NCBI RefSeq assembly: GCF_945859685.1
Contig: NC_079147.1
Span: forward strand, 58,062,946-58,126,945
Origin: Eupeodes corollae
Lineage: Eukaryota > Arthropoda > Insecta > Diptera > Syrphidae
Direction: 5' to 3'
DNA: 64,000 nt
In this document: piece after piece, positions 24,336 through 35,220 of the stretch
Layout of the letters: every line of letters begins with the position of its first letter
How positions within the stretch are numbered: the first letter of the stretch is position 1
Program-made: the position numbers and the translations under genes
The notes under the pieces: model-generated
Database searches by the model: none
Told to the model about the DNA's origin: nothing
The model's input: only the letters and a program-made list of their open reading frames with translations

Positions 24336-25010
24336 TATATAGGGAGGGTAAACATATGGAATTTAGAATTTCCTCGAAAATAAATCGGTTTTGTGTGGTT
24401 TGACAGCATAAAGTAATAGTTTGTTTGAGGCATTTGCCAAGAATTATTTTAGGGTGTTAAGACGCTTTTCTAAAACCGCTTTAGAAACATAATCCCCATA
24501 GGCAATTAATCTGAGATCCCAGTTAGGATTTTATTTACCACCAGGTTCCAAAGAGGAGAGGGGATAGAACACCACCTTGCGGTGTCCATCTACTAACCAG
24601 ATGTGATTTCAGATGTGTCCACGTTGTTAAAAACATCTTCGATGTCAAGGAAACCAACAGTAGTCATCTCTCCATGATAAAGGGTATTAAGGTGTGAAAC
24701 GCCGTTTTAACCAATTTGCTTTCACAGTAGGCATGTTAAAACATAGTCCGAAGTCTTGTATCAATACTTGCCCTTAAATGGATATCAATCATTATAAGTT
24801 CTTAAGAAGGAATGATGATAGACTTATAGGTCATAGATCTTTGGGTTTGACTTGAGAGCATTTTAATTGTTTAGGTATAAAAACAACTTTCACTTCTCTC
24901 CATGCTTAAAGAATATGGACCAGTTGCAGACAGCTATTTAAAATTACCTTAAGGATTGGATTTCGTCTTTGCTAAGATTAAGAAAATTCTACATCCACAT
25001 CGAATTAACA
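24336..25010 (-). mobile_element. I/R1/LOA-like element, reverse transcriptase part
   Basis: On the minus strand, in several frames: a LLKNL block with ISI (equivalent to LKKLIDIHLRVS in the 62.5-kb copy), GQVLIQDFGLCFNMP, FTP-YPLSWRDD, the Asp-bearing FLDIEDVFNNVDTS-type block near 24620-24650, and PSPLWNLVVNKILTGISD near 24520-24570, which is the segment after the QG box. The YADD box cannot be read, so the palm is broken here. Order and residues parallel 62000-62640. Confidence 0.65.
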
Positions 25011-26461
25011 AAGTCTTCTACTAAAGTTTTGCGATGCATTTTTATTGTACAAAAATATTTCCAAAAATAATTAAAGTTTGGTTAACCATTATTTTGTTTT
25101 TCATCCTTTTTTGAAAAAAAAAAAATTACATACAATTTTGTTTTTCAAAATGCCAAAGAACAAAACTTTTTTGTAATTTTTACTTTACAAAATAGGCTTT
25201 TTATTTTCTTTTTTAATTTACTAATAAATAATAATTTTTATTTTAAACTTTGTGAACATTATAAATGTGTGTGGTTTATTATAGATTAATTATAATATTG
25301 GAAACATTCCATATAATTATAAAACCACACTAAATATATCTTTTTGTTATTATAGATAGGCAAAATAATTAATATTAATAACAATTTAATATTTATTAAA
25401 AATACCAATAGATTATTAATTTTTTTCGTGGTTTTATGGTTTGGCTTTTAAATAAATACAAAGTTGTCGAATATAAAATAGATAATGTGTGAGCGTGCAT
25501 ATTCGGAATTTCTTAAAAGTTTTAATGTATTAAAATAGAAAAAGAGCAGGTTTAAAAATTTTTCAATAGATAACCTTGAAGATGTCTTGACAAAAATATC
25601 AAAAGAGTAGACAATATTAAAAAAAGAACACCAACAAAAATAAACAAAGAACTTTTAATCAAAGAGAGTTTGTAAAATATTAACTTCATTCAATATTTTT
25701 GTATACAAATTGAATTTCTATTTCCTTATTTATTATTCTTATTTCAGTGTTTCATTTAGACAAAACAAAATTTCAATATTATGAACAAAAATTGTCTAGC
25801 TCTTTATTATACTGTTGATATTATAACATTATTACCTATTTTTTCTTAAAATAACTGCTTAAGAATATTAAAATAATAGTAGATCATTGCGCCTATTCAA
25901 ATGAAACTTAAAAAGGTGTTGGTCAGAAATTAAAAATTCTAAAGTTGTTTGAAGTTTTTGGAAATGTCAGAAAATTATTAATTTTAACTTAATTTTTCAA
26001 AGTTATACTTTTAAATGTTTAACAAAGAATCAAATGTCTTCAAAATTAGAAAAGACATTTTCGTTTTATTCTGGCTATCAGTTATCTTTTTAGTTGGTAT
26101 TGATTTAAAGTTCAGAAATACGTACAAATTTTAAAGTTTTTGATATTATTTTACCTGAGGAATTATTATGATTCAGTCCAATGGCTCATTCTCATTTTAC
26201 GTGAAGTATACTGTATCTTCCTGAAACAATAAAATAGAAAAAAAATAAATTTTACATCATACAAAATTTTAAGAATTTTACTCATAGCAAGAATTAGTTT
26301 TTTCTAAGACCTACTTTGCAAAAATTTATTGATTTTTACTTCAATAGTATAGAAACTATGTTGCAAGTATTGTATTCGTACAAAATTTCTAAAATTACGA
26401 TTGTAGAAATGTCGAAATGTACACTAATTTTAGTTTTTCTTAACTTGGCTTAAATCAATAC
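25011..26461. other. AT-rich DNA, nothing recognised
   Basis: Very AT-rich, with no frame, RNA or repeat unit that I can name. It ends at the start of Sat copy C. Confidence 0.45.
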
Positions 26462-27668
26462 AAAAAAAAACGCTGGGCTGCGACCCACACTGATAACCGA
26501 CTGTCGATTTTTCTTGCTTAAAAGTTTGTCTATATTTACTCGTATCAATTTTTACCAAATTTGTACTATTTTTTGTAGATTTTAATTTTATATGCAAAAA
26601 CGGAATGTTGAATTTTTATATAAAAATTACTGAATATTGAAAACAATATTTTCTGTGAAATAAAATAAGTTTGAAGCCAATATTTTAAATTTTTGAAAAG
26701 CTATTTGAGTCGAAAGTAAAATTTTACCAAGTTTTAGTATTATTTTTTTAGAGTTTTATATTTTGTAAGAAAACTGTCAATTCGAATTTTTTAAAAATTT
26801 TACTAAATGTTGAAAAATTTTTAAAAGATAAAATTAGTTCAAAGCCAATATTTAAAATTTTTGAAGAGATATTTGAATAGAAAATCAATTTTTACCAACT
26901 TTTATACATTTTTTTTAGGTTTTTATTTTTTGTAAAAAAAACTGTAAATTCGATTTTTCCCAAAATTGGTCCTAATGTTGAAAACAATATTTCTTATAAG
27001 AAAAAATTAGTTAGGAGCTATTATCTCAAAGTTTTGAAAAGATATTTAAGTCGAAAATCATTTTTTACCAACTTTTGTAAATTTTTTTTTAGGTTTTTAT
27101 TTTTTGTAAGAAACCTGTCAATTCGATTTTTCTCAACATTTTTCAAAATATTAAAAACAATATTTCTTATAAAAGATATTTGAATCGATATTCAATTTTT
27201 ACGAACTTTGAGTAATGTTTTTTTTTATAAAAAAACTACCAATTAGATTTTTCTAAAAATTTTATCGGATGTCAAAAACATTATTCTTCGTTGCACAAAA
27301 TTGTTTTAAAGATGAAATCATATTTCAGTCGTAAAATTTTGGAGGTGACAAATTTTTTTTTCAGTTTTATTGATTTATAAAAAAAACGTTAAATGGATTT
27401 TTTTCAAAAAATAAACTTTTATGATATCACGTTACAATATATTATATAAAATTTAATTCAAGTCTCTAGCGTTTTTAGTTCGTAAGATATTTAGGGTTAA
27501 ATTAAATTGACACCATTTTGTCAAACTGCTATGGTAAAAAAACCACCCACGCAATTTTCTTGAGAGCCCTTTCTGCATCTTTCTGCCTTATTATCTGTAT
27601 AACAAAATTTATTTGAAGTCGATATCTCTTCTGGTTCTTGAGCTATGGAGGACGAAAAAAACGTCGCG

Positions 27669-27706
27669 AACGTACGGACGTACGGACGTACAAACGTACG
27701 TACACA
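27669..27706 (+). repeat. ACGTACGG-type octamer run, copy C
   Basis: About four consecutive self-complementary octamers of the form CGTACGGA / CGTACAAA, ending in CGTACGTACACACG. The same place has about five units in copy E, about three in F and two to three in A. Confidence 0.85.
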
Positions 27707-27812
27707 CGCACGCACAGACATCTTTCTAAAAATCTTTTATTTCGACTCTAGGGACCTTGAAACGTCGAGAAATGTCAAAATTTTCAATTTGACAAATCGG
27801 ACCCATTACAAT

Positions 27813-27830
27813 AACTTCCTATGGGAAGTT
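27813..27830 (+). repeat. terminal hairpin of Sat copy C
   Basis: AACTTCC, loop TATG, GGAAGTT: a perfect 7-bp stem with a 4-base loop at the 3' boundary. It is identical in copies E and F. Confidence 0.85.
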
Positions 27831-27934
27831 AATATGCTTTTGTATTACTCTAAAAACATTTTTTTATAATTTATTTGTATTTGATGATCAAAAACGTCTG
27901 GTTTTTATTTATTTTGTATACTGTGCGTCAAGGG

Positions 27935-29070
27935 GCTATAAATACCCTTATTAAACCATAATGAAACACAGTGCGTGCAATTAAGAAGGGAGGATTGGAT
28001 TACAAAGAGATACCGATGCACATTGGTTTTGAATGTCTGCACATTGTAATGACCGGAAATATTGAGTCTAGTCAAGAATTGTTTAAGGGAAGGAATGCAA
28101 CTGGCTATTTCACTAGAGCATTGTTTTTGAAAGCAGCGATAAAATAATGACAGACATGTAAGGTTTCGACGCTAAATTGCTCAATAGATACAATAGTTTC
28201 AGTTAGACAACGGTCACCTATGATTTTTTGAACTTTTTTTTTGAAATCTTGCCAAGAGACTCAAGTGGGTTATAAGACCACCAGCCCTGATATGGGATTT
28301 TTACTCCAGTTTCGAACAAATATCGGCTTTATACATGAATTATAGCCTGATCAGAAAGGGTAAAAAACTTGTTTCATTGTCGGAGAAAACCGAAACACTT
28401 AGCAGCATTTTTAGCGATGTTAAATATGTTATCACTCCACGACAAGTGGTTTGTAATATACAACTAGAACTAAAAGCCCTTCAATCTCCTCAGTGCAAGT
28501 ATATCACTCATGGATAGTGACATTAGGGGAGGTTTACGTTTGTGACAGTAGACAGCATTGAGTTTTGGAAGCATTAAATTTTAGACGGTTTCTAATTCTC
28601 ATTGGACAAAGCTGTCAAGATCAGAATTTAATGAGCCGGTCATACGTTGCCGTTGGTAGTCTACATCCGAAGAACAAGGAAGAGAGTCTGAAAACGAATA
28701 TGAAAAGCTGAGGGTACTGTCGTCAAAGAAACAATTTAGTTAATTAGAAGTTTCAGACAAAAGATCATATATATAAATAAGGAAGAGTGTCGGAGACAAA
28801 ACGGAGCCCTGGGGCACACCAGCGTTTATTTTGTGGATATTAGATTTGAACCAATACTTTTGAATAAAGCAGTTCGAAGGGTCTTCTCTAATCCAACAAA
28901 GAACAGATTCATCAATACCAAAAGCACGCATTTTCGATAAGAGAGCTTGATGCTAAACATTATCAAATGCCTTTGAAATATGAAGTACAATAATCTAACT
29001 TTCTCCAAAACGATGTAAAGATTTGTTCTACTGTTTTGTAAGGTAGACCTTAAGATTAAACAAATATTTT
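27935..29070 (-). mobile_element. Jockey/CR1-like retrotransposon remnant (same family as 14705-16840)
   Basis: On the minus strand: ALDISKAFDNV-HQALLSKMRAFGIDESV near 28920-28990, SNIHKINAGVPQGSVLSPTL near 28800-28850, then the palm box as FFDDSTLSFSYSF (the usual YFADD has lost Ala), SDVDYQRQRM, a shifted FNASK-type block, FNIAKNAAKCFGFLRQ near 28390-28430, and a decayed C-terminal tail to about 27940. It is more decayed than the 15-kb copy and is 5' truncated next to Sat copy D. A near-perfect 21-bp palindrome (ATTGTATCTT / TAAGATACAAT) lies just beyond it at 29091-29111. Confidence 0.85.
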
Positions 29071-29111
29071 TTTTTATTTCAAAATTCGATATTGTATCTT
29101 TAAGATACAAT

Positions 29112-29900
29112 GTTTAGTCGTCAATAACTCAAGAACCCGTAGAGATATCGAATTCAGAAAAAGGACATTGAAACAAGTTGTGTGGGTGGTTTATTTTACT
29201 ATACCAATTTAAAAAAGTAAAAGGGTTGAACAAAAATTACTTACTAACCAATAACGTTAGGGACTTCAATTTAGTATAGTTTTAAAAAATATTCAAATTA
29301 CGGTTCTTTTTATAAATAAAAAAAAAAACTTTAAAACAAAATATTGTTCACCTCGAATATTTTACGAACAAAAAACTAAACTAACTTTATGCAACAAAAG
29401 TAACTTTTATACATTTTGAGAAAAATCGTATTGACAGTTTTTCCATTTTCTAAAAGTTGGTAAGAATTGATATTGGATTCAAACTTCTTCTCTTCAATAA
29501 TTAAAAGTATTGGGTTCAAACTAATTTCATCTTATAAAAACTATTGTTATCAACATTCAGTAAACTTTTTATAAAAATCCAACGTCAGTTTTTTCATAAA
29601 AATTAAAATCGATTGTTGATAATACGAGAGTGTATAAAGGTATTTACGTTAAAATTATATCATTTTGTGCGAAATGGTGTTGTTAAATTTATAAAATGGG
29701 CTTAGGAAAACCGAATCTTTATTTTTTATATAAGAAATAAAAACATTCAAAAAATGGCCCTAAGATTGATATAAATTGGTTTTCCACTAAAAAACTCTTA
29801 ATAAAAATCAAACCTATGTGCAAAATGTCGTTGCTTACATTAAGTGATTTTTTTTAGAAAAATTCAATTCAGAACTTTTTTCTACATACGAGTAACATAA
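29112..29900 (-). mobile_element. Sat-family composite repeat, copy D, 5' and 3' truncated
   Basis: On the plus strand, CTCAAGAACCCGTAGAGATATCGA then GTGTGGGTGGTTT and ACTATACCAATTT is the reverse of the 3' region (GGTTCTTGAGCTATGG, ACCACCCACGCAA). Reverse tandem units follow, for example TTTTGAGAAAAATCGTATTGAC at about 29417 and CAACGTCAGTTTTTTCATAAAA at about 29580. Resemblance to copy B continues to about 29900. The terminal hairpin, octamer run and 5' block are missing. Confidence 0.6.
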
Positions 29901-31209
29901 AAGCTATATTAATTCTATGCGATAAGGGGGTATGGTACACTCAGGCGTATGTGTAATTATTTGGTAACGATACGTTATAGTTTCATTGGGAAAGAATTAT
30001 AGTGTCTTCATAACTTTAACCTGTGCCTAATTGGTTAAAATCAATCAATGAACTTTGAAGTCCAAATTTTATTTTATTCTAATTATTTTTAAGAAATTTT
30101 GGAAAGTTTCGTAAGGAAATAATATAAAAAAAAAAGGCTGGGATGCGACCCACACTGATAACTTCCCATCCCGTCTGTCGATTTGTCTTGCTTAAAAGTT
30201 TGTCTATATGTACTCGTATCAATTTTGCGTACTATTTTTTGTAGATTTTATTTTTTATGGAAAAACGGACTGTTGGGTTTTTATATAAAAATCATTGAAT
30301 ATTGAAAACAATATTTTCTGTAAAATAAATAAGTTTGAAGCCAATATCTAAAATTTTTGAAAAGATATTTGAGTCGAAAATCAATTTTTACCAACTTTTG
30401 TTATTTTTTTTCGGTTTTTAATTTTTTGTAAAAAAAACGATCAATTCGATTTTTTTCAAAATCTTACTGCATGTTGAAAACAATAGTTTTTAAAAGATAA
30501 AAGTGAATTTAAGCCAATATCTCAAAGTTTTGAAAAGATATTTGAGTCGAACATGAATTTTTACCAACTTTTATTATTTTTTTTTTAGGTTTTTATTTTT
30601 TTGTAAAAAAACTGTCAATTCGATTTTTTTCAAAATTTTATCGAATGTTGAAAACAATATTTGTTATAAGAAAAAATAAGTTTTAAGCCAATATTTCAAG
30701 TTTTTGAAAAGATATTTGAATCGATATTCAATTTTTACCAACTTTGAGTAATGTTTTTTTTAGATTTTTATTTTTTATAAAAAAAACTGTCAATTCGATT
30801 TTTCTCAAAATTTTATTAGATTTCAAAAACATTGTTCTCCGTTGCTCAAAATTGTTTTGGAGATGAAATTATATTTTAGTCTTTAAAATTTGGAGGTGAC
30901 AAATTTTTTTTCAGTTTTTTTGATTTATAAAAAAAACGGTTAGATAGATTTTTTTCAAAAAATATACTTCTTTAAGATCGCGTTACAATTTATTATATAA
31001 AATTTAATTCAAGTCTATGACGTTTTTGGTTCGGAAGATATTTAGGGTTAACCAAAATTTTCACCTTTTTTTTAAACTGTTTTGGTAAAAAAACCACCCA
31101 CGCAATTTTCTTGAGAGCCCTTTCTGCCTTATTATCTGTATAACAAAATTTATTTGGAGTCGATATCTCTTCTGGTTCTTGAGCTATGGACAACGAAAAA
31201 AACGTCGCG

Positions 31210-31250
31210 AACGTACGGATGTACGGACGTACGGACGTACGAACGTACGT
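31210..31250 (+). repeat. ACGTACGG-type octamer run, copy E
   Basis: About five near-identical octamers (CGTACGGA, TGTACGGA, CGTACGGA, CGTACGAA, CGTACGTA). Self-complementary, and longer than in the other copies. Confidence 0.85.
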
Positions 31251-31352
31251 ACACACGCACGCACAGACATCTTTCTAAAAATCTTTTATTTCGACCTTGA
31301 AACGTCGAGAAATGTCAAAATTTTCAATTTGGCAAATCGGACCCATTACAAT

Positions 31353-31370
31353 AACTTCCTATGGGAAGTT
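31353..31370 (+). repeat. terminal hairpin of Sat copy E
   Basis: The same 7-bp stem and TATG loop as in copies C and F, followed by AAAAATG. The flanks of the three copies diverge after GTTAA, so the family end lies at or just after the hairpin. Confidence 0.85.
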
Positions 31371-31679
31371 AAAAATGTATGATCTTTTTTTTTGTATGAA
31401 ATAGAAGCGATGTATTAAGATGAAGGATTGAAGTTTTTCCACAAGTTTAGAAATTTTGTACAAAAAGAAGTAATCTAAATAATTTAATAATTTCCCTCGT
31501 AAAGAATACAAGTTTATTTTATTTCTAAGAGACCGGAGGTCTCATTTTCGCAGTTTTTAATTTCATGCACAATGAATGTTTCAAATATCACAATTTGTGT
31601 ATAAATTAACTAGTTTTTTAGTTACAAAAATAAATTTCAAATGATTGAAAAAAAAGTTAATTTTAACACATCGTTATTT

Positions 31680-31754
31680 GAATTTTGGAAATTAGGATCG
31701 CAGCTATCACAATCTTATACCAATAAAACACATATAACACTTTTTATATTCCAA
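31680..31754 (-). repeat. fragment of the long-inverted-repeat element family
   Basis: In reverse order it matches the block ATTTGGA-TATAAAG, AATTGGTATGAGATT and the following ATAACTGC-ATCC seen at 8470-8545. It is cut off on the right by the RT remnant that starts at about 31755. Confidence 0.5.
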
Positions 31755-33245
31755 ATTATTTGCAAAAATTATTCCAATACCTAAAAACTCATCGAGTGAG
31801 GAATTTAGGCCGATTTCAATTCTTCCCTATTTGTCTAAAATCTGCGAACGAATTATGCATAAGCAAGGTAATGATTATCTCGTACGTAATGATCTTCTCG
31901 TCTCAGTTCAGTCTGGTTTTCGTGCCAAACATAGCTGTACCACAGCAGTTTTGAAAGTAGTTAAAGACATAAGAGCACAACTAAATGAAGAAGAGGTTAA
32001 TTTTCTTGTCTTACTGGACTTCTCCAAGGCATTTGATATGGTTGACCACTCCTATTCTTATTGATAAGATGAGCCACCGTTTTAATATGTCTTCTTCTGC
32101 TGTAAAATTGTTATCAAATTTTTGTCCTTTGCTACGGGGCGTTCCACAAGGATCGTTTTTGGGCCCTCTGCTATTTTCTATGTACATAAATGACATACAA
32201 CATACAATCTTGAATTCATCGAAACATTTTTATGCTGATAATATTCAAATCTATAAAAGCTGCCCTCTTGGGCTCATAGAAAACTGTGCCAATGATCTGA
32301 ACGATGATCTCCAAAGAATTATGAGGTGGTCGGTAAACAATGGTCTCTCGCTCAATCCCAAGAAATGTAAATGCCTTGTTATCTCGAAAAAGAAGCTAAA
32401 TCTGTCTTATTTTCCCTCAATTATGCTTGGTTCTTCAAAAATTGAATTCGTGGATAAGTCAAAGAACTTAGGGTTGGTATTCAACCGAACTTTGACATTC
32501 GAACTTTATGGACAGCTTAAAAGTTTACACCACCAAAGGCAAGATTAGTTCTCGGTATGGTTGTGAAATATTTTATAACTGTGATACTGAAAGCAAAAGA
32601 AAACTTCAGGTAGCATTCAATAGTGCTCTGCGCTATATTTACAATCTGAGGAGATTCGACCATATTTCACTTTTGGAAAAAAAATTATTAGGTATGTCAT
32701 TTTTTAATTATATAAAGTTTCGTACCATGTGTTATTATTTTCAATTCTAAAAACTATGCAGCCGTCATATCTTTTTGATAAAATCCGGCTTTCGACATCC
32801 AACAGATCTGCTTGTTTAATTTTACTACATTTCACCTGCCTTACATCCGAGAAACAATTCTTTATATCAGCTATAAGCTTTTGGAATACAATTCGGCGAA
32901 ACTTGAGAGAACTAAGTGACAAGCAACAATTTAGTGACGAGTTAAGACTGTATTTTATTAACCAAAGCAACTAGCTAACTTTCACCCCCAAACTCGCTCC
33001 CATTTACCTTTATCAAGCAACTTCAACTTTAACTTTTGTATGCTTGGAATAACGTAATGTTACTATGATTAATTTGTTTTATGTTTTATTTATTTTTCTT
33101 TTTTTTTATTTATTATTTTGTTATCTTTTAATTATTTTTTGTTATATTGTAAAGCTTTGTAATTTAAATATTTTTAATTTTCACAAATTGAAAAGTGTAT
33201 CTTACTGTGAATTGGAATATAATAATAAATAAATCTAAATAAAAT
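31755..33245 (+). mobile_element. Jockey-like non-LTR retrotransposon, 5'-truncated, inactivated
   Basis: RT fingers: AKIIPIPKNSSSEEFRPISI, then LSKICERIMHKQ and VQSGFRAKHSCTTAVL (31755-31960). Palm: FLVLLDFSKAFDMVDH with catalytic Asp. A deletion follows, then LLRGVPQGSFLGPLLFSMYI (32130-32190). The catalytic box at 32231-32242 reads YADN instead of YADD, removing one metal-binding Asp. Thumb and tail: LNPKKCKCLVISKKK, FVDKSKNLGLVFNRTLTF, then after a large gap FNSALRYIYNLRRFDHISLL and the C-terminal TSEKQFFISAISFWNTIRR, ending at a stop near 32971. The 3' untranslated region runs to about 33245 and is joined tail to tail with a SINE. Confidence 0.9.
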
Positions 33246-33557
33246 AAATTGGGTGGCGCGACAGTCCGTTGAGAACCAAGGCCTAGTGACTTACAACTCT
33301 CAACCATTCCTGTGTGCGAGTAATGTTGTCAGGAATGGAGGGGACCTACAGTTTATATGCCGACTCCGAACGTCTAATTTTGAGAAAGCACTTTTTCATG
33401 ACAAGAATTACTCTTGAAGGATTTGTCAATTCCTCGCAAGAGGTAGTACCCGCGAAAATTATTTTTTTTTTTAAATTAAGGTGGCACAGGCAGGGATTGA
33501 ACCCAAGACCCCTTGCATGACAGTCCAACGCACTAACCATCATGCCACGGGTACCAC
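33240..33557 (-). mobile_element. tRNA-derived SINE, near complete
   Basis: Read on the minus strand, the head at about 33557-33481 is tRNA-like. Box A is within TGGCATGATGGTTAGTGCG; box B is GGTTCAATCCC at 33503-33493 (the internal RNA polymerase III promoter). The anticodon-loop region CTGTCATGC resembles tRNA-Asp(GUC), which has CTGTCACGC. The body follows leftward (TTGCGAGGAATTGACAAATC, CATTCCTGACAACATTACTC) and ends in GCGCCACCCAATTTATTTTA, a TTTA-rich tail. The same tail is in the fragment at 22855-22903; a body fragment is at 61045-61150. A SINE is copied in trans by a LINE, and this one lies against the 3' end of a Jockey-like copy. The tRNA-Asp origin is inferred from the loop only. 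Confidence 0.85.
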
Positions 33558-34560
33558 TAATATATAAATCTAATAAATAAAAATAATAGAAATTTTCAAA
33601 TAATATAGATTTTGATTTTCGTCGAAGATTTTGAATAACTTGAGGAATAAGAAAAAAAAATTTGAGAAATTTTTCATACACAAAAAGAATCTTACAATAA
33701 TCGTTTGATTTTAAAAAAACGAAGTATAGATCAGCAAAATGAAAACTTAAGCTATCGGAGCTCATGTTTCTTAGTTTATTAACACTCCTTAGGATCATTG
33801 TACAATAGAAATACATTCTATGCTTTTGTATTTAAAAGTCCAAAATAATGCTGAGTTTGAAAATCAAAGGTTAATTGAATTCCTTTCGATTGTTATTATA
33901 CAAAATTCCCCGAACTCACTCTAATTTCAGTATTTGTTAAATGATATGAATGATTTCTAATTTCGATTTCAACAACTTAAGTGCCAAATGATCAATTTAT
34001 TGAATCAACACATTTCTGAGAAATCAAACGAAAAAAACACTAAATTGACTTCGCTGCATACAGAGTAGATCTTTAAGATCGTAGGTCAATCTTTTAAAGT
34101 GATATGCGCCTTGCCCACATTCAAATTTAAATCATTCACAAACCATCAATATTTTACAACCCTCATATTATGAATGTTTTCATAACTTTAACACCATAAA
34201 AATATATAATATAAAAATCGTTCAAAAAACCAAAACACTTTACATACTGCGTAGGTTTAAGTTAGTATAAATTTCAAATATTATCGAAAGATCATTTTAT
34301 GTTTTCTGTGTCCATTACATAAACTCTCCACAAGGTTAACTTACAAAACACATCACACAAAAAACCTCATCTTTATTCCATCACAATTTCAAAAACACTT
34401 TCTTTTTGAATCTTTTATTTACTTCGGCGCGGCGAACACTAAAGTTTACCCAATCGGCCAGAAAGTATTATGAATGAGCATAAATATTAATTTATATTTC
34501 ACACTCATTTATATGATATTTTTTTAATCATAAGTAAAATCAACAGAAATTATACAAAAT
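33558..34560. other. AT-rich DNA, nothing recognised
   Basis: No gene, RNA or repeat recognised. An open frame on the minus strand that crosses into the SINE (33346-33816) is a chance frame through the SINE. Confidence 0.45.
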
Positions 34561-35220
34561 AATTATACGGAGGTATATCAAGGGACACTTTTTTAGCAAA
34601 ACGCCAGAAGACGACAAACCATGGCAACGTACGCGACCACACGAAGCTTCAGCCACCACGACACTAATCACTCGAATTTACGAGACAAACTGGCAGCACA
34701 CTTTCGATGACAAACCAATCCAAATCCAAGCCCCTTAAGAAACCAGCAAGACCAACTTAAATGAAAAAAAAAAACCCAACTAGACTACACAAGAAATGGC
34801 ACTTTAATAAGATAGCTAATTAATTTGTAAGAAAAGAAAAAAACAAGAATGAATCTCAAGCCGCTTGATGCCGCATTTGATTCCCATTAACATACCTACC
34901 TACCTCAACTCAACCTACAGTCCAACCACAAAAACGTCGATTAATACCACAAAAGCCAGAATGATTGCGAATAAATTAATTTCGTCAAAGATGTATCTAT
35001 ACAACCTCTGAAGATGCGAAGACGCTGCTGAATGGCTTGGCTTGCTTTGGAGCTTTGGTGATGCTTGAAACGAGCGCGCGGTGGATGGTGAGAGGATTAA
35101 AGATAGATAGGTAGATATAGGCAAATATGAATATCAGTTATCAAGCATTGCTCGAGACAGCACGCTCCTCAAAGAAATTGCACACACGCTTTTATGGGAA
35201 GATTTGTTTTGGTAGCCTGA
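34561..35220. other. less AT-rich island of unknown role
   Basis: The base composition differs from its surroundings: GCCAGAAGACGACAAACC and CACACGAAGCTTCAGCCACC near 34600-34660, and TGGAGCTTTGGTGATGCTTG and CGAGCGCGCGGTGGATGG near 35050-35090. A 69-codon minus-strand frame at 34915-35124 is Ser-rich and ends in a hydrophobic stretch (IILAFVVLIDVFVV). I recognise no family. It could be a host regulatory region or an untranslated exon. There are no repeats inside it. Confidence 0.3.

Larger units (their letters stand above)
26462..27831 (+). mobile_element. Sat-family composite repeat, copy C (subtype 2)
   Basis: Starts with an A run, then CTGGGCTGCGACCCACACTG and TTGCTTAAAAGTTTGTC, then the subtype-2 segment ATTTACTCGTATCAATTTTT. 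About four diverged tandem units follow; the CGATTTTT landmark is near 26783, 26951, 27124 and 27246. The conserved 3' region has ACCACCCACGCAATTTTCTT, CTTCTGGTTCTTGAGCTATG, the octamer run at 27669-27706, ACCTTGAAACGTCGAG and a perfect 7-bp terminal hairpin at 27813-27830. Both strands are open across the 3' region (for example DLETSRNVKIFNLTNR on plus and IAQEPEE on minus). This reflects sequence conservation more than a protein. Confidence 0.78.
30126..31371 (+). mobile_element. Sat-family composite repeat, copy E (subtype 2)
   Basis: A run, then GGCTGGGATGCGACCCACAC and AACTTCCCATCCCGTCTGTC, then the tandem block with landmarks at about 30447, 30621 and 30795 (174-bp steps). The full 3' region follows, with the longest octamer run in the window (31210-31250) and the terminal hairpin at 31353-31370. 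It is the best-preserved complete copy together with F. The 5' motif AACTTCCCAT reappears in inverted order at the 3' hairpin (ATGGGAAGTT), a possible short terminal inverted repeat. No coding domain. Confidence 0.8.

Noticed and set aside
27813..27830. Calling the Sat family a Helitron from its 3' hairpin and internal tandem repeats
   Set aside because: The end after the hairpin is GTTAA, not CTRR, and a 5' TC start is not evident. The likeness is noted, but the class is left open.
27645..27869. Open frame repeated in Sat copies A, C, E and F (DLETSRNVKIFNLTNR) as a possible conserved protein
   Set aside because: The opposite strand is also open over the same stretch, the octamer run drives the VRTYVRT pattern, and frame length follows nucleotide similarity. 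No start, domain or codon-biased variation supports coding.
33481..33557. A functional tRNA gene
   Set aside because: The tRNA-like head is fused to a repeat body with related copies elsewhere in the window, and the acceptor stem does not obviously pair; it is a SINE head.
33346..33816. 156-codon minus-strand open frame
   Set aside because: It runs through the tRNA-like head and body of the SINE; the frame is an accident of that repeat.
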